NCBI GenBank assembly: GCA_025999455.1
Contig: AP024683.1
Location: forward strand, 1,557,501 to 1,621,500
Direction: 5' to 3'
DNA: 64,000 nt
Origin: Geminicoccaceae bacterium
GTDB lineage: Bacteria; Pseudomonadota; Alphaproteobacteria; Geminicoccales; Geminicoccaceae
Positions 44,271 to 54,559 of the stretch are shown one piece after another (position 1 is the stretch's first letter; every line of letters begins with the position of its first letter). Below the pieces are notes generated by a model. It had not been told where the DNA came from. It was given only the letters and a program-made list of their open reading frames with translations, and made no database searches. A program made the position numbers and the translations under genes.

Positions 44271-45479
44271 TCATGAAAGCCGCAGCGCCCGCTCCAGCGG
44301 CACGCAGGGGACCTCCGCCCCGGCCTCGACCGCAGGCGCGAAGGGTGGGCGCAGCACGAGCGCCTCGGCTCGGGCGAGCGTGGCGAGCATCGAGCTGTCC
44401 TGCTTCGGCGCGGGCTCGACGAAGCGGCGGCCGTCGCGCTCGAGGAAGTGGGCCCGGAGATGGTCGAAGCGCTCGTCGTTGGCGGGGAGCGGGCGGGCGA
44501 CCGGCAGCCGCTCGACCGGGAGCTCGGGCGCGAGCCCGAGCATCGCGAGCAGCATCGCGCGCAAGAAGACGATCCCGCACACGAGCGCCGAGACCGGGTT
44601 GCCCGGCACGCCGAGCACCGGCACCTCGGCGAGCCGGCCGAAGATCAAGGGCTTGCCCGGCCGCATCGCGACCTTCCAGAAGTCGAGGGCGAGGCCGCGC
44701 CCGCCGAGGGTCGAACGGACGAGATCGTACTCGCCGACCGAGGCGCCGCCCGAAGTGACCAGGAGGTCGACGGCGGCGAGGCGGTCGAGGGCGGCGGCGA
44801 GGCCTTCGGCCGTGTCGGGGGCGATGCCGAGATCGAGCGGCTCACCACCCAGGCGGCGGACGAGGGCGGCGAGGGCCACGCTGTTCGAGGAGGCGACCCG
44901 GCCCGCCACGACCGTCTCGCCCGGCCGCAGGAGCTCGTCGCCGGTCGCGAGGATCGCCACGCGCGGCCGGCGGCGGACCGGCAGCCAGCCGTGGCCGGCC
45001 GCGGCGGCGAGACCGATCCGGCGCGGATCGAGCAGGCTGCCGGCCGGCAGCAGGAGCTCGCCTGCGCGGAAGTCGAGGCCGGCCGGGCGGACGAACTCGC
45101 CCGGCCGGCTCGCGCGGGCGAACCGCACCCGGCCGTCGCGCGCCTCGGCGTTCTCCTGGATCGCGATCGCATCGGCACCCGGGGGCAGGGGTGCGCCCGT
45201 GAAGATCCGCGCCGCCTCGCCCGGGCCGAGCGGCCGGGTCCCGGGGCCGCCCGCTCGGGCCTCGCCCACGACGTCGAGCCAGCGGCCGGGCGGATCGGTG
45301 TCGGCGGCGCGCACGGCGTAGCCGTCCATCGCCGAGACGGCGGCCGGGGGCTGGTCGTGACGGGCGCGGAGATCCTCGGCCAGGACCCGGTCGAGGGCTT
45401 CGGGCAGCGTCACCCACTCGGTCCCGACCGGCCGGACGGCCGCCAGGACGCGGGTGCGTGCCTCCTCGAGGGCGAGCAT
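44271..45479 (-). CDS. moeA: Molybdopterin molybdotransferase MoeA
   Basis: 402 aa, ATG at 45479 overlapping the moaC stop (ATGA). The family blocks SAMDGYAVRAADT, ARIFTGAPLPPGADAIAIQE, VAILATGDELLRPGE and DLLVTSGGASVGEYD are present, with FGRLAEVPVLGVPGNPVSALVCGIVFLRAML. It inserts molybdate into adenylated molybdopterin in the last step of Moco synthesis. Read from the trp-moa operon. Confidence 0.97.
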   Translation of the reverse strand: MLALEEARTRVLAAVRPVGTEWVTLPEALDRVLAEDLRARHDQPPAAVSAMDGYAVRAADTDPPGRWLDVVGEARAGGPGTRPLGPGEAARIFTGAPLPPGADAIAIQENAEARDGRVRFARASRPGEFVRPAGLDFRAGELLLPAGSLLDPRRIGLAAAAGHGWLPVRRRPRVAILATGDELLRPGETVVAGRVASSNSVALAALVRRLGGEPLDLGIAPDTAEGLAAALDRLAAVDLLVTSGGASVGEYDLVRSTLGGRGLALDFWKVAMRPGKPLIFGRLAEVPVLGVPGNPVSALVCGIVFLRAMLLAMLGLAPELPVERLPVARPLPANDERFDHLRAHFLERDGRRFVEPAPKQDSSMLATLARAEALVLRPPFAPAVEAGAEVPCVPLERALRLS

Positions 45480-45955
45480 CACTCGGCCCGGAACTCGCCG
45501 GAGCGACCACCCGCCTTGTGCACGAGGCGGATGTCGCCGATCCGCATCGTGCGGTCGACCGCCTTGCACATGTCGTAGACGGTGAGGGCGGCCACCGCCA
45601 CGGCGGTCAAGGCCTCCATCTCGACGCCGGTCTTGCCGGTGAGCTTACAGGTCGCGGTGATCTCGACCGCGGGCGGCTCCTCGACGAGCTCGAGGCGGAC
45701 CTCCACCTTCTCGAGCGGCAAGGGATGGCAGAGGGGGACGAGATCGGGCGTGCGCTTGGCGCCCATGATCCCGGCGAGCTGCGCGACCGCGAGCACGTCG
45801 CCCTTCTTGAAGCCGCGTTCGGCGATCAGCCGGAGCGTCGCGGGGGCGACGAAGACCCGGCCCTTGGCGGTCGCCGTGCGGGCGGTCACCGCTTTCTCGG
45901 CCACGTCGACCATGACGGCGTTGCCGGCGGCGTCGAAATGGGTGAGCCCGCTCAC
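45479..45955 (-). CDS. moaC: Cyclic pyranopterin monophosphate synthase MoaC
   Basis: 158 aa, ATG at 45955 overlapping the trpC stop by 4 nt. [26 protein letters not shown] and [15 protein letters not shown] are diagnostic; the conserved Lys and Asp of the active site are in MCKAVDR. It converts 3',8-cyclo-7,8-dihydro-GTP to cPMP in Moco biosynthesis. MoaA is not in the window. Confidence 0.98.
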   Translation of the reverse strand: MSGLTHFDAAGNAVMVDVAEKAVTARTATAKGRVFVAPATLRLIAERGFKKGDVLAVAQLAGIMGAKRTPDLVPLCHPLPLEKVEVRLELVEEPPAVEITATCKLTGKTGVEMEALTAVAVAALTVYDMCKAVDRTMRIGDIRLVHKAGGRSGEFRAE

Positions 45956-46752
45956 ACCACGGCTCCGAGCAGGCGACGGGTGGCGGCGAGCAGGTCCGGC
46001 TCGCGCATCAAGGATTCGCCGACCAGGAAGGCCCGCGCCCCGGCCTCCCGCGCGCGCAGGAGATCGGCATGCGTCGAAAGGCCGCTCTCGGCGACGCAGA
46101 GGCGATCGGCCGGGACCCGCGGCGCGAGCTCGAGCGTCGTCCGCCGATCGACCTCGAGGGTCTTGAGGTTGCGGTTGTTGATGCCGACGAGCGGCGTCTC
46201 GAGCGCGAGCGCGCGGTCGAGCTCCCGGGCGTCGTGGACCTCGACGAGGACGTCCATGCCGAGCTCGCGGGCGAGGCTCGCGAGCCGGGCGGCGGTGCGG
46301 TCGTCGAGGGCCGCCATGATCAAGAGGATGCAGTCGGCGCCCAAGACCCGGCTCTCGACCACCTGATAGGGGTCGAGGATGAAGTCCTTGCGCAGGACGG
46401 GCAGGCCCACGGCCGCCCGGGCGGATTCGAGATGCGCGTCCTCGCCCTGGAAGAAGGGCCGGTCGGTGAGCACGGAAAGGCAGGTCGCACCGGCGCGGGC
46501 GTAGAGCCGGGCGAGCGTCGGCGGATCGAAATCGGCGCGGATGAGCCCGCGCGAGGGCGAGGCCTTCTTGATCTCTGCGATCAGCGCGAGCTCGCCGCGG
46601 GCGGCGCGGTCGGCGAGCGCGCGGGCGAAGCCGCGCAACGCCGGGGCGCGGGCGAGCGCGCGTTCGAGCCCGGCGAGCGGCCGCGCGGCCCGCCGCCGCT
46701 CGACCTCGGCGCGCGTCGCGGCACAGATCCGCTCGAGCACGTCGGCGGTCAC
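45952..46752 (-). CDS. trpC: Indole-3-glycerol phosphate synthase
   Basis: 266 aa from a GTG at 46752 with GGAG and GAGG upstream. The (beta/alpha)8 barrel shows [59 protein letters not shown], and [12 protein letters not shown], carrying the catalytic Lys and Glu residues. It cyclises CdRP to indole-glycerol phosphate. Co-directional with trpG, trpD, moaC and moeA in a near-overlapping series. Confidence 0.98.
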   Translation of the reverse strand: MTADVLERICAATRAEVERRRAARPLAGLERALARAPALRGFARALADRAARGELALIAEIKKASPSRGLIRADFDPPTLARLYARAGATCLSVLTDRPFFQGEDAHLESARAAVGLPVLRKDFILDPYQVVESRVLGADCILLIMAALDDRTAARLASLARELGMDVLVEVHDARELDRALALETPLVGINNRNLKTLEVDRRTTLELAPRVPADRLCVAESGLSTHADLLRAREAGARAFLVGESLMREPDLLAATRRLLGAVV

Positions 46753-46756
46753 GCCC

Positions 46757-47788
46757 TCACTCCCGGCGGTTGGTGATGCGCACGAGCCGCTCGAGCGTGG
46801 CGGCCGCCGCGCCGCTGTCGACCGCCTCGGCGGCGAGGCGCACGCCCGAGGCGAGATCGGCGACCCTCCCGGCCACGACGAGGGCGCCGGCCGCGGCCAA
46901 GAGCACGGCGTCGCGGTAGGGCCCGCGCACGCCGGCCAAGACGGCGCGGATCGCCTCGGCATTGTGCGCGGCGTCGCCACCCTTGAGATCCTCCGGCCGG
47001 GCGCGCGGCAGGCCCGCCGTCTCGGGGTCGACCTCGAAGGTGTGGACCGTGCCCCGGTCCCATTCGGCGACGAGCGAGGGGCCGGTCGTGGTGAGCTCGT
47101 CGAGCCCGTCCGAGCCGTGCACGACCCAGGCCCGTTCGGCGCCGAGCCGGCCGAGCACGCGGGCCAAGGGTTCGACCCAGCGGGCGGCGAACACGCCCAC
47201 GAGCTGGCGCTTGACCCCGGCCGGGTTGGCGAGCGGGCCCAAGAGGTTGAAGATCGTGCGGGTGCCGAGCTCGATGCGCGGCCCGGCGACGTGGCGCATC
47301 GCGCCGTGATGGCGCGGAGCCATCATGAAGCCGATGCCGGCCGTCGCGATCGCCTCCTCGATGACCGGGACGGGGGCGTCGATGTCGACCCCGAGGGCTT
47401 GCAGCACGTCGGACGAGCCCGAGCGGGAGGAGAGGCCGCGATTGCCGTGCTTGGCGACCGGCACGCCGCAGGCCGCGACGACGAGTGCCGCCGCGGTCGA
47501 GATGTTGTAGGTGCCGGCGCCGTCGCCGCCCGTGCCGCAGGTGTCGATCGCGCCTTCGGGGGCGCGGACCCGGACCATCCGCTCGCGCAGGACCGAGGCG
47601 CCGGCGGCGATCTCCTCGACCGTCTCGCCGCGGACCCGGAGGCCCATGAGGAAGCCCGCCATCTGGGCCGGCGTCGCGTCACCCGCCATCATGATGGCGA
47701 AGGCCTCGCGGGCCTCGTCGAAAGAGAGCGGTCGGCCGTCCGCGACGACCGCCAAGATCTCCTTGAAGCGGGTGAGATCGGCGCTCAT
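46757..47788 (-). CDS. trpD: Anthranilate phosphoribosyltransferase
   Basis: 343 aa, ATG at 47788 overlapping the trpG stop by 4 nt. [18 protein letters not shown] is the PRPP/Mg2+-binding signature, followed by [23 protein letters not shown] and [11 protein letters not shown]. It adds phosphoribose to anthranilate. Only 4 nt separate its stop from the GTG start of trpC. Confidence 0.98.
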   Translation of the reverse strand: MSADLTRFKEILAVVADGRPLSFDEAREAFAIMMAGDATPAQMAGFLMGLRVRGETVEEIAAGASVLRERMVRVRAPEGAIDTCGTGGDGAGTYNISTAAALVVAACGVPVAKHGNRGLSSRSGSSDVLQALGVDIDAPVPVIEEAIATAGIGFMMAPRHHGAMRHVAGPRIELGTRTIFNLLGPLANPAGVKRQLVGVFAARWVEPLARVLGRLGAERAWVVHGSDGLDELTTTGPSLVAEWDRGTVHTFEVDPETAGLPRARPEDLKGGDAAHNAEAIRAVLAGVRGPYRDAVLLAAAGALVVAGRVADLASGVRLAAEAVDSGAAAATLERLVRITNRRE

Positions 47789-48369
47789 GCCGGCACCGTC
47801 TCGCGGCAGAGGGCCAGGAAATTGCGCAAGAGCCGCTTGCCGACCCGGGTCTCGATGCTCTCGGGGTGGAACTGGACGCCGTGGATCGGCAGCGACCGGT
47901 GGCGCAGGCCCATGATCACCCCGTCCTCGCTGCGGGCGTTGACGAGGAGCTCGGCCGGGATCGTCGCCGGATCGGCGCAGAGCGAATGGTAGCGGGTCGC
48001 CTCGAACGGCGAGGGCAGGCCCGCGAGCACGCCCGTGCCGTCGTGCTCGATCCGGCTCACTTTGCCGTGCATCGGCACGGGGGCGCGGACGATCCGCGCG
48101 CCGAAGGCTTGGGCGATCGCCTGGTGGCCGAGGCACACGCCCAGGATCGGGCAACGGCCGGCGGCGGCGCGAATGAGCGGCAAAGAGATCCCGGCGCGGT
48201 CGGGATCGCAGGGCCCGGGTGAGATCACGATGCCCGCGGGCTTGCGGGCGAGGGCCTCTTGGACGGTGATCGCGTCGTTGCGCACGACCTCGATCTCGGC
48301 CCCCTGCTCGCCGAGATAGTGGTAGAGATTCCAGGTGAAGCTGTCGTAATTGTCGAGCAAGAGGAGCAT
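47785..48369 (-). CDS. trpG: Anthranilate synthase component II (glutamine amidotransferase)
   Basis: 194 aa, ATG at 48369. [20 protein letters not shown] opens the class I glutamine amidotransferase; the nucleophile Cys79 is in [15 protein letters not shown], with His/Glu in [11 protein letters not shown]. It supplies ammonia to TrpE, which is not adjacent in this window. It heads the run trpG-trpD-trpC-moaC-moeA and is divergent from the deacetylase gene. Confidence 0.97.
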   Translation of the reverse strand: MLLLLDNYDSFTWNLYHYLGEQGAEIEVVRNDAITVQEALARKPAGIVISPGPCDPDRAGISLPLIRAAAGRCPILGVCLGHQAIAQAFGARIVRAPVPMHGKVSRIEHDGTGVLAGLPSPFEATRYHSLCADPATIPAELLVNARSEDGVIMGLRHRSLPIHGVQFHPESIETRVGKRLLRNFLALCRETVPA

Positions 48370-48462
48370 GGGCGGCGGCCGGCGCGGGGTGCCTTCGAGC
48401 CGCGGGAGCAAACCCGAGGGCCGATCCCCCGTCAAGGTCGCGAGCCCCGGCCGGAGGAGAGC

Positions 48463-49743
48463 TTGCCCACGATCGAGCCGCCCGCGCCCCGCCCGAGCGG
48501 GCGATTCGCGACCCGGCCGGAGTACCGACGCCGCCGCTCGCGCCGCCGCACCCGCCGGCTCTGGAAAGCCGGCCTGCTCGCCGGCTGTGCGCTCCTGCTC
48601 CTCCTCCTGATGCTGGACCCACCGCCCACGCGCGAACGCCGCGCGAGCCCGCCCCCCGTGCCGAGCGAGGTCGCGATCGCCTTGCCCGTGCCACCGCCGG
48701 CCCCGGTCCCGCCACCGCCGGTCGCGACCCCTCCGCCTTCGACCGGAGCCGAGGCCCTGCCCGCGCCGGCCTCGCCGCCCGAGCCGCCGCCGCCCGTCCC
48801 CGTGGAGGAACGGTCCCGCCTCGCGGGCGAGCTCCCGCCACCCGTACGGACGGCGCCGATCGGGGCGGGCCTCCAGCGACCCGTGCCGGTGCCGGCGATC
48901 GAGCTCGTCCGGCCGGTCCCGGTGGCGTTCCCGGGCCCGCTCGTCCGCCGCCCGCGCGGGCCGGGCCCGGCGCTGTCGATCGTCGTCGACGATCTGGGCC
49001 TGAACGGGCCTGCCACCCGCCGGGCCATCCGCCTGCCGGGGCCCTTGACGCTCGCCTTCCTCCCCTACGGCGAGAGCACCCCCGAGCTCGCCCGCGAGGC
49101 CCGGGCGGCCGGCCACGAGGTCTTCCTGCACCTCGCCATGGAGCCCTCGGGTGGCGAGGATCCGGGGCCCATGGCGCTCCTTTCCGAGCTCGGCGTCGAC
49201 GAGCTGCGCCGCCGCCTGCACTGGGCGCTCGGCCGGGTCCCGGGAGCCGCCGGGGTCAACAACCACATGGGCAGCCGGCTGACCGCCGATCCGCGCGCTA
49301 TGACGATCGTGATGGGCGAGCTCGCCCGGCTCGGCCTGCCGTTCCTCGACAGCATGACGACCGGGGCGAGCGTGGCGGCGAAAGTGGCCCTCGCGGGCGG
49401 CGTGCCCGCCACGGCGCGCGACGTGTTCCTCGACAACGATCCGGCGCCGGCGGCGATCCTCGCCCAGCTCGAGCGGGCCGAGCGGCTCGCCCGGCGGACC
49501 GGCTCGGCGGTGGCGATCGGCCACCCCTATCCGAGCACGCTCCAGGTCCTCGCCGACTGGCTGCCGCGGGCCGTCGAGCGCGGGATCCGGCTCGTCCCGG
49601 CCACGGCGATGATCGAGCTGCGCGGCTGCGCGGGTGAGCTCGCCGAGCGCGCCGGCTGCCTGTTGCGCGCCGCGAGCGAACCGGACCCGGGCGAGCTCCT
49701 GCCCACCTGCGGCGAGCCGGGCTGCACGCCGCCGCCCGGCTGA
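48463..49743 (+). CDS. Divergent polysaccharide deacetylase family protein
   Basis: 426 aa from TTG at 48463, with GGAGGAGA 2 nt upstream. A short basic cytoplasmic stretch is followed by one membrane helix ([15 protein letters not shown]), then about 130 residues of Pro-rich linker, and the C-terminal domain [19 protein letters not shown]...[37 protein letters not shown]. This family (DUF610) resembles NodB but lacks some catalytic residues; it is often linked to periplasmic cell-wall functions. Membrane-anchored periplasmic location is inferred. Confidence 0.88.
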   Translation: MPTIEPPAPRPSGRFATRPEYRRRRSRRRTRRLWKAGLLAGCALLLLLLMLDPPPTRERRASPPPVPSEVAIALPVPPPAPVPPPPVATPPPSTGAEALPAPASPPEPPPPVPVEERSRLAGELPPPVRTAPIGAGLQRPVPVPAIELVRPVPVAFPGPLVRRPRGPGPALSIVVDDLGLNGPATRRAIRLPGPLTLAFLPYGESTPELAREARAAGHEVFLHLAMEPSGGEDPGPMALLSELGVDELRRRLHWALGRVPGAAGVNNHMGSRLTADPRAMTIVMGELARLGLPFLDSMTTGASVAAKVALAGGVPATARDVFLDNDPAPAAILAQLERAERLARRTGSAVAIGHPYPSTLQVLADWLPRAVERGIRLVPATAMIELRGCAGELAERAGCLLRAASEPDPGELLPTCGEPGCTPPPG

Positions 49744-49761
49744 CCCCTCGCCGCCGCGAGC

Positions 49762-51057
49762 TCAATAGATCGGGAAGCGGGCGCAGAGCTCGGCGACCTC
49801 GGCGCGCACCCGCGCTTCGACCGAGGGATCGCCCTCCGGCCGCGCGGCGAGCGCGTCGAGCACGTCGGCCACGAGATGGCCGATCCTTTGGAACTCGGCG
49901 ATCCCGAAGCCGCGGGTGCAGCCGGCGGGCGTGCCGAGCCGGATGCCCGAGGTGACGGTCGGCTTCTCCGGATCGTTCGGCACGCCGTTCTTGTTGCAGG
50001 TGATGCCGGCCCGCTCGAGGGCTTCCTGGGCGGCTTTGCCGGTCACCCGCTTGGGCCGGAGATCGACGAGCATCAAATGGTTGTCGGTACCGCCCGAGAC
50101 GATCGCCGCACCCCGCTCGACCATGACCGCGGCGAGGGCCTTCGCGGTCGCCACGACGTTCTGCGCGTAGAGCTTGAACTCGGGCCTGAGCGCCTCGCCG
50201 AAGGCCACCGCCTTGGCGGCGATCACGTGCATCAAGGGCCCACCTTGGAGGCCCGGGAAGACGGCGCTGTTGATCTTCTTCGCGAGGGCTTCGTCGTCGG
50301 TGAGGACGAGCCCGCCGCGCGGCCCGCGCAGGGTCTTGTGGGTGGTCGAGGTGACGACGTGGGCGTGCGGGAAGGGGGAGGGGTGCACGCCCGCCGCGAC
50401 GAGCCCCGCGATGTGCGCCATGTCGACGAGGAGCCAGGCCCCCACCTCCTCGGCGATCTCGCGGAAGCGGGCGAAGTCGATGATCCGCGAATAGGCCGAA
50501 GCGCCGGCGATGATCATCTTCGGCCGGTGCGCGCGGGCGAGGTCGCGGACCTGATCGTAGTCGATGAAGCCGCGCCCGTCGAGCCCGTAGGCCACGGCGC
50601 GGAACCATTTGCCGGAGAGCGCCGCCTTGGCGCCGTGGGTGAGGTGGCCACCGGCCGCGAGGTCCATGCCGAGGATCGTGTCGCCGGGCTCGAGCAGGGC
50701 CAGCATGACCGCGCCGTTGGCCTGGGCGCCCGAATGCGGCTGGACGTTGGCGAAGCGGCAGCCGAACAGCCGCTTGGCCCGTTCGATCGCGAGCGCCTCG
50801 GCGCGGTCGACCTCCTGGCAGCCGCCGTAATAGCGCCGGCCCGGATAGCCCTCGGCATATTTGTTCGTGAGCACCGAGCCCTGGGCTTCGAGCACGGCGC
50901 GGCTCACGATGTTCTCGGACGCGATGAGCTCGATGCCGTCGCGCTGACGGCGGAGCTCGGCCTCGACGACGGCGGCGACCTCGGGGTCGGTCTCGGCGAG
51001 GCCGGCGCGGAAGAAGGCGGCCGGACTCGGCTCGGCGGCGCGAAGGGCATCGGCCAT
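49762..51057 (-). CDS. glyA: Serine hydroxymethyltransferase
   Basis: 431 aa, ATG at 51057 after [46 protein letters not shown], the PLP block [15 protein letters not shown] (Lys241) and [17 protein letters not shown] are family hallmarks. It interconverts serine and glycine while charging tetrahydrofolate. The length is normal. The gene is followed downstream by the convergent deacetylase gene and preceded by an SEL1-like gene in the same direction. Confidence 0.98.
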   Translation of the reverse strand: MADALRAAEPSPAAFFRAGLAETDPEVAAVVEAELRRQRDGIELIASENIVSRAVLEAQGSVLTNKYAEGYPGRRYYGGCQEVDRAEALAIERAKRLFGCRFANVQPHSGAQANGAVMLALLEPGDTILGMDLAAGGHLTHGAKAALSGKWFRAVAYGLDGRGFIDYDQVRDLARAHRPKMIIAGASAYSRIIDFARFREIAEEVGAWLLVDMAHIAGLVAAGVHPSPFPHAHVVTSTTHKTLRGPRGGLVLTDDEALAKKINSAVFPGLQGGPLMHVIAAKAVAFGEALRPEFKLYAQNVVATAKALAAVMVERGAAIVSGGTDNHLMLVDLRPKRVTGKAAQEALERAGITCNKNGVPNDPEKPTVTSGIRLGTPAGCTRGFGIAEFQRIGHLVADVLDALAARPEGDPSVEARVRAEVAELCARFPIY

Positions 51058-51143
51058 GCGGGGGCTCCCTCGGGGTCGATCGGCGAAGCGGATCTATCGC
51101 AGGCGGCGGCCCGGGTCCACGTGGCGGGGCACCGAGGCGGCGC

Positions 51144-51887
51144 TCACGGCGGAAGGCCGAGCTCGGCGCGGATCGCCGCCGCCCGCTCCGGCGGGAGGGC
51201 CGCGGCGGCCCGGTCGCGCAGCGGCACGGCCGCGGCCTGGCCGGCTGCGGCGGCGAGCGCGAGCCAGCGATAGGCGGCTTCGTAATCGGGCGGGCGGAGC
51301 CGGCCCTCGAGGTAGAGTGCGCCCAGATGGAAGCGGGCGCGGGCGTTGCCGCTCTCGGCGAGCGGCCGCCAGATCGCCTCGGCGCGGGCATAGTCGCCCG
51401 CCTGGTAGGCGAGCACGCCGTCGCGCACGGTGGGTGCGGCCGGGGTCGGTCGGTCGGGCGAGGCGGGCGTGAGCGCGGGCGCGGGAGCCGGCGTCGGCGA
51501 CGGTGCGGCGACCGTCGAACCCGGCGGTTCGACGGCGGCTCCGCTCGGCGCCGGCGGGCTCGGCGGCGCCGTGGTCGGCGGGGCGGTCCCGGGCGCCGGC
51601 TCGGCCGGTGGCGAGGGCTCGGCGGGTGGGAGTGCTGCCTCGAGTTCGGCGAGCCGTTCGGGTGCCGGCGGGGGTGCCGGCCGCGGGACGAAGGGGCGCG
51701 CCTGCCGTTCCGGCGGCGGCTCCGGGACCGGCAGCAGGACGACCGGTTCGCGTGGTGCGGGCCGCGAGCGGGCGTCGATCAGGATCGCCGCGAGCGCGAG
51801 CGCCGCGGCGAGCGCCACGAGCCGGAGCCCGCGCACGGTCGCCGAGGCCGAGGACGGGCCGGGCCGAGGCGGTGCCGGGCGCGCCAC
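51144..51887 (-). CDS. Membrane-anchored SEL1/TPR-like protein with Pro-rich linker
   Basis: 247 aa, ATG at 51887. One N-terminal membrane helix (LRLVALAAALALAAILID) leads into about 110 residues rich in Pro, Ala and Ser, then a C-terminal SEL1-like unit: VLAYQAGDYARAEAIWRPLAESGNARARFHLGALYLEGRL and YEAAYRWLALAAAAGQ. It has the layout of envelope adaptor proteins. Function unknown; 7 nt separate it from the RraA-like gene upstream. Confidence 0.75.
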   Translation of the reverse strand: MARPAPPRPGPSSASATVRGLRLVALAAALALAAILIDARSRPAPREPVVLLPVPEPPPERQARPFVPRPAPPPAPERLAELEAALPPAEPSPPAEPAPGTAPPTTAPPSPPAPSGAAVEPPGSTVAAPSPTPAPAPALTPASPDRPTPAAPTVRDGVLAYQAGDYARAEAIWRPLAESGNARARFHLGALYLEGRLRPPDYEAAYRWLALAAAAGQAAAVPLRDRAAAALPPERAAAIRAELGLPP

Positions 51888-51894
51888 CGACTCC

Positions 51895-52593
51895 TCAATC
51901 GACCCAGCGGACCCGGTCGGAGGCCAAGAGCGCCTCGACCCAGCCCGGAACCTGGAGGCCGGCGCGGACCTTCGCCAGGGTCTCGGCTTCCGCGGCCTCG
52001 ATCTCGGCGAGCCGGGCGAGGACCGCGTCGGCCTCGGCGAGCGGCACGGTCACGACCCCGTCCTCGTCGGCGAGGAGGAGGTCGCCGCTCTGCACGGACC
52101 GGCCGCCCACGACCACCGGCAGGCCGACCGTGCCCGGCCCCGAGCGGACGCAGGAGGCGGGGTTCACGGCCGACGCGAAGACCGGCAGGCCGGCCTCGCG
52201 CAGGCCCGCGATGTCGCGCACCGCCCCGTCGACGACGAGACCCGCGATGCCCTTGTTGCGCATCATCCCGGCCAACAGGTCGCCGCACACCCCGCTGCCC
52301 TCGAAACCTTCGGCCGCGGCGACGATCACGTCGCCGGGGCGGGCGAGCGCCAAGGCCGCGGCGATCGCCAGATTGTCGTCCGGGCCGCACCAACAGGTGA
52401 GCACGGTGCCGGTGCAGCGGGAGAGCTTCGGATCGTGCGGGAAGAGCGGCTTGATGCGCGGGCCGAGCGAGCCGCGACCGTTCTGCGCGTCCACGAGCCA
52501 GCCCGTCGTGGCGCGCGCGACCGCGGCGAGCTGGGCGGCGGTCGGCCGGGGGAACTCGCGGCGCACGGTGAGAAGCGGCGGTTCGTGGATCAT
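51895..52593 (-). CDS. RraA family protein (second paralogue)
   Basis: 232 aa, ATG at 52593. The region GLVVDGAVRDIAGLREAGLPVFA contains the RraA Arg-Asp pair, and GDLLLADEDGVVTVPLAEAD is the common C-terminal block. It is clearly different from the homologue at 1581-2240 (an N-terminal extension and a Cys-containing VLTCWCGPDDN segment), so the two are not recent duplicates. Possible oxo-acid aldolase; the substrate is unknown. Confidence 0.82.
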   Translation of the reverse strand: MIHEPPLLTVRREFPRPTAAQLAAVARATTGWLVDAQNGRGSLGPRIKPLFPHDPKLSRCTGTVLTCWCGPDDNLAIAAALALARPGDVIVAAAEGFEGSGVCGDLLAGMMRNKGIAGLVVDGAVRDIAGLREAGLPVFASAVNPASCVRSGPGTVGLPVVVGGRSVQSGDLLLADEDGVVTVPLAEADAVLARLAEIEAAEAETLAKVRAGLQVPGWVEALLASDRVRWVD

Positions 52594-52716
52594 CGGCGGG
52601 CTCCGCGGCCGCAGGAATGATCGGGCGGCCTTCGACGTCGATAGTGCGGCGGGCGCAGGTCGCCTGTGAAGGGTTCGTTAACCAATGGCTGGCAAGATGG
52701 GCGCGGCCGAGCGGGG

Positions 52717-52745
52717 TTGACCTGCCCGGTCGGCCCGTGCCTAGT
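52717..52745 (+). promoter_or_regulatory. Possible promoter of the gsp cluster
   Basis: TTGACC at 52717-52722, 17-bp spacer, CCTAGT as a poor -10, about 28 nt before the gspC-like ATG. The -35 is good and the -10 is not. Confidence 0.3.
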
Positions 52746-52773
52746 CCCGTCCACCGGGGTCGACGATCGTCGC

Positions 52774-53307
52774 ATGAGCAGTTGGCATCCCTCGAGCAAG
52801 ATCGTGGTCGCGTGCGGCACGCTCGCGATCGGCTGGCTGCTGTTCGAAGGGTCGAGCGAGGCGCCGGCGACGGTCGCAGCCGCTCGTCCGCGGCCGCCGG
52901 GCGAGGCGGTCCGCGCGCCGACCGACCCGGCGCTCGGCGCCATCCTGCGCGCCACCCAGCGGTTCGACCTGCCGCCGCCCGAGGCCTTCGAAGCGGTGCT
53001 CGAGCGGCCGCTCTTCACGCCGTCTCGGCGGCCGGCCCGCGCGATCGTCCCGGTGGCGGCGGTCGCCTCGGACCCCGAGCCCGAGCTCGAGGCCGAGACG
53101 AAGGTCGAAGAGCCACCCTTCCGCCTGGTCGGGACGGTCAGCTGGCGCGGCCGCAGCGAGGCGCTCGTGGCGCCCACGGGCGGCGGCGAGCTCGCCCGCC
53201 TCGAGCCGGGTGCCGAACTGGAGGGCTGGGTCGTCACCGAGATCGGTCCCGATCATGTCGAGGTCGAGCGCGACGGCGTGCGCCGGCGCCTCGAGATCCT
53301 CCGCTGA
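52774..53307 (+). CDS. gspC: Type II secretion system protein C-like
   Basis: 177 aa, ATG at 52774. A short cytoplasmic start (SSWHPSSK) and a single membrane helix (IVVACGTLAIGWLLFE) precede a periplasmic part with a variable Ala/Pro/Glu linker and a C-terminal domain FRLVGTVSWRGRSEALVAPTGGGELARLEPGAELEGWVVTEIG, which has the fold pattern of the GspC homology region. The PDZ/coiled-coil end is missing, as in many GspC/GspN-type short forms. Identification rests mainly on its place at the head of the pseudopilin genes. Confidence 0.75.
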   Translation: MSSWHPSSKIVVACGTLAIGWLLFEGSSEAPATVAAARPRPPGEAVRAPTDPALGAILRATQRFDLPPPEAFEAVLERPLFTPSRRPARAIVPVAAVASDPEPELEAETKVEEPPFRLVGTVSWRGRSEALVAPTGGGELARLEPGAELEGWVVTEIGPDHVEVERDGVRRRLEILR

Positions 53308-53321
53308 GCCGCGGGCGGCCG

Positions 53322-53801
53322 ATGCGGCACGAAGAGGAAAGCCCGACCCGGCCAGCTGGCGGCGAGCCGGCGGGGCCGCCGCGTCGGCGCGGCGAGCGCG
53401 GCTTCACGCTGATCGAGCTCCTCGTCGTCCTCGTGATCCTCGGGCTCTTGGCCGCCCTGGCCGGGCCGCGGGTGCTGGGCTATCTGAGCGGCGCCCGGGC
53501 CGATGCGGCGCGGCTGCAGCTCCAGAGCCTCGAACAAGCGCTCGACCTCTACCGGCTCGACACCGGCAGCTACCCGACCACCCAGCAGGGGCTGCAGGCG
53601 CTGATCCGCGATCCGGGCGGGGTGCGCGGCTGGCGGGGCCCCTATCTCGATGCGGCGAGCGTGCCGCTCGACCCGTGGGGCAACGCCTACGTCTACAAGA
53701 GCCCGGGCGAGCGCGGTCCCTACGATCTCCTCTCCTTGGGCTCGGACCGGGCCCCGGGCGGCACCGGGGAGGCCGCCGATGTCGTGGCCGGGCGGCGCTG
53801 A
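53322..53801 (+). CDS. gspG: Major pseudopilin GspG
   Basis: 159 aa, ATG at 53322. The prepilin peptidase site is ERG|FTLIELLVVLVILG with the Glu5 of the mature protein, after an unusually long 27-residue basic leader. The soluble domain shows QALDLYRLDTGSYPTTQQGLQALIRDP and the DPWGNAYVYKSPGERGPYDLLSLGSD C terminus with the calcium-site residues of GspG. Main subunit of the T2SS pseudopilus. Confidence 0.96.
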   Translation: MRHEEESPTRPAGGEPAGPPRRRGERGFTLIELLVVLVILGLLAALAGPRVLGYLSGARADAARLQLQSLEQALDLYRLDTGSYPTTQQGLQALIRDPGGVRGWRGPYLDAASVPLDPWGNAYVYKSPGERGPYDLLSLGSDRAPGGTGEAADVVAGRR

Positions 53802-54168
53802 GCGCGGCTTCACCTTGCTCGAGCTCCTCGTCGTCCTCGTCGTGCTCGGGCTCGTGCTCGCCGCGGTCGCGCCGCGCTTCGGGCCGCGCGAGGCCGGGCT
53901 CGACGCGGCCGCTCGGGCACTCGCGGCCGAGCTCGAGCGGGCGCGCGGCCGCGCCGTCGACGGCGCCCGGATCGAGACGGTGGGGCTCGAGGCCCTGGCG
54001 CGGGTGGTTCCGGCGGGCCTGCGGCTCGTCGCCGAGGGGCCCGTGCCGCTCCGCTTCTTCCCGGACGGCTCGGCCGCCCCCGGCCGGCTGCGGCTCGAGG
54101 CGGGCGACGGCCGGGCGCTGCTCCGGGTCGAGCCCACGACCGGTCGGGTCGTCCGCGGTGACGGCTGA
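53779..54168 (+). CDS. gspH: Minor pseudopilin GspH-like
   Basis: 129 aa, ATG at 53779 within the last codons of gspG (23-nt overlap). The leader SWPGGAERG|FTLLELLVVLVVLGLVLAAVAPRFG carries the processing site and Glu5. The rest (LAAELERARGRAVDGARIETVG) fits GspH/FimT. The C-terminal domain is short. Confidence 0.88.
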   Translation: MSWPGGAERGFTLLELLVVLVVLGLVLAAVAPRFGPREAGLDAAARALAAELERARGRAVDGARIETVGLEALARVVPAGLRLVAEGPVPLRFFPDGSAAPGRLRLEAGDGRALLRVEPTTGRVVRGDG

Positions 54169-54559
54169 CCGCGCGCGCGCGCCGGGCTTCACCCTGATCG
54201 AGGCGCTCGTCGCCCTCGCCGTGCTCGGCGTGGCGTTGGGCGGGGCGCTCGCCGCCGGCAACGGGACCCTGGGCGTCGCCGAGCGGGGTCGGCACGAGGC
54301 CGCCATGGCGCTGCTCGCCGAATCGCTGCTCGAACGGGCCGGCCTCGATCTGCTCGTCGAGGAGCCGGTCGCCGAAGGGACGGTCCGGGGCTTGCGCTGG
54401 CGGCTCGAGCGGACGCCCTTCCGCGAGGCCGCGGCGGAAACCCCGACGCCGCGACCGGGCGAACGCCGGGCGCAGCTCTGGCGGATCGAAGCCCGGGTCG
54501 AGGACGGCACGGGCGGGATCGTGACCCTTTCGACCCTCGAGCTCGCGGCTCTTCGATGA
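54158..54559 (+). CDS. gspI: Minor pseudopilin GspI-like
   Basis: 133 aa from GTG at 54158, overlapping gspH by 11 nt. The leader ADRARAPG|FTLIEALVALAVLGVALGG is a type IV prepilin signal with Glu5, and the body is Arg/Glu-rich (GTVRGLRWRLERTPF), in keeping with GspI. Ends overlapping the gspJ start by 4 nt. Confidence 0.9.
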   Translation: MTADRARAPGFTLIEALVALAVLGVALGGALAAGNGTLGVAERGRHEAAMALLAESLLERAGLDLLVEEPVAEGTVRGLRWRLERTPFREAAAETPTPRPGERRAQLWRIEARVEDGTGGIVTLSTLELAALR

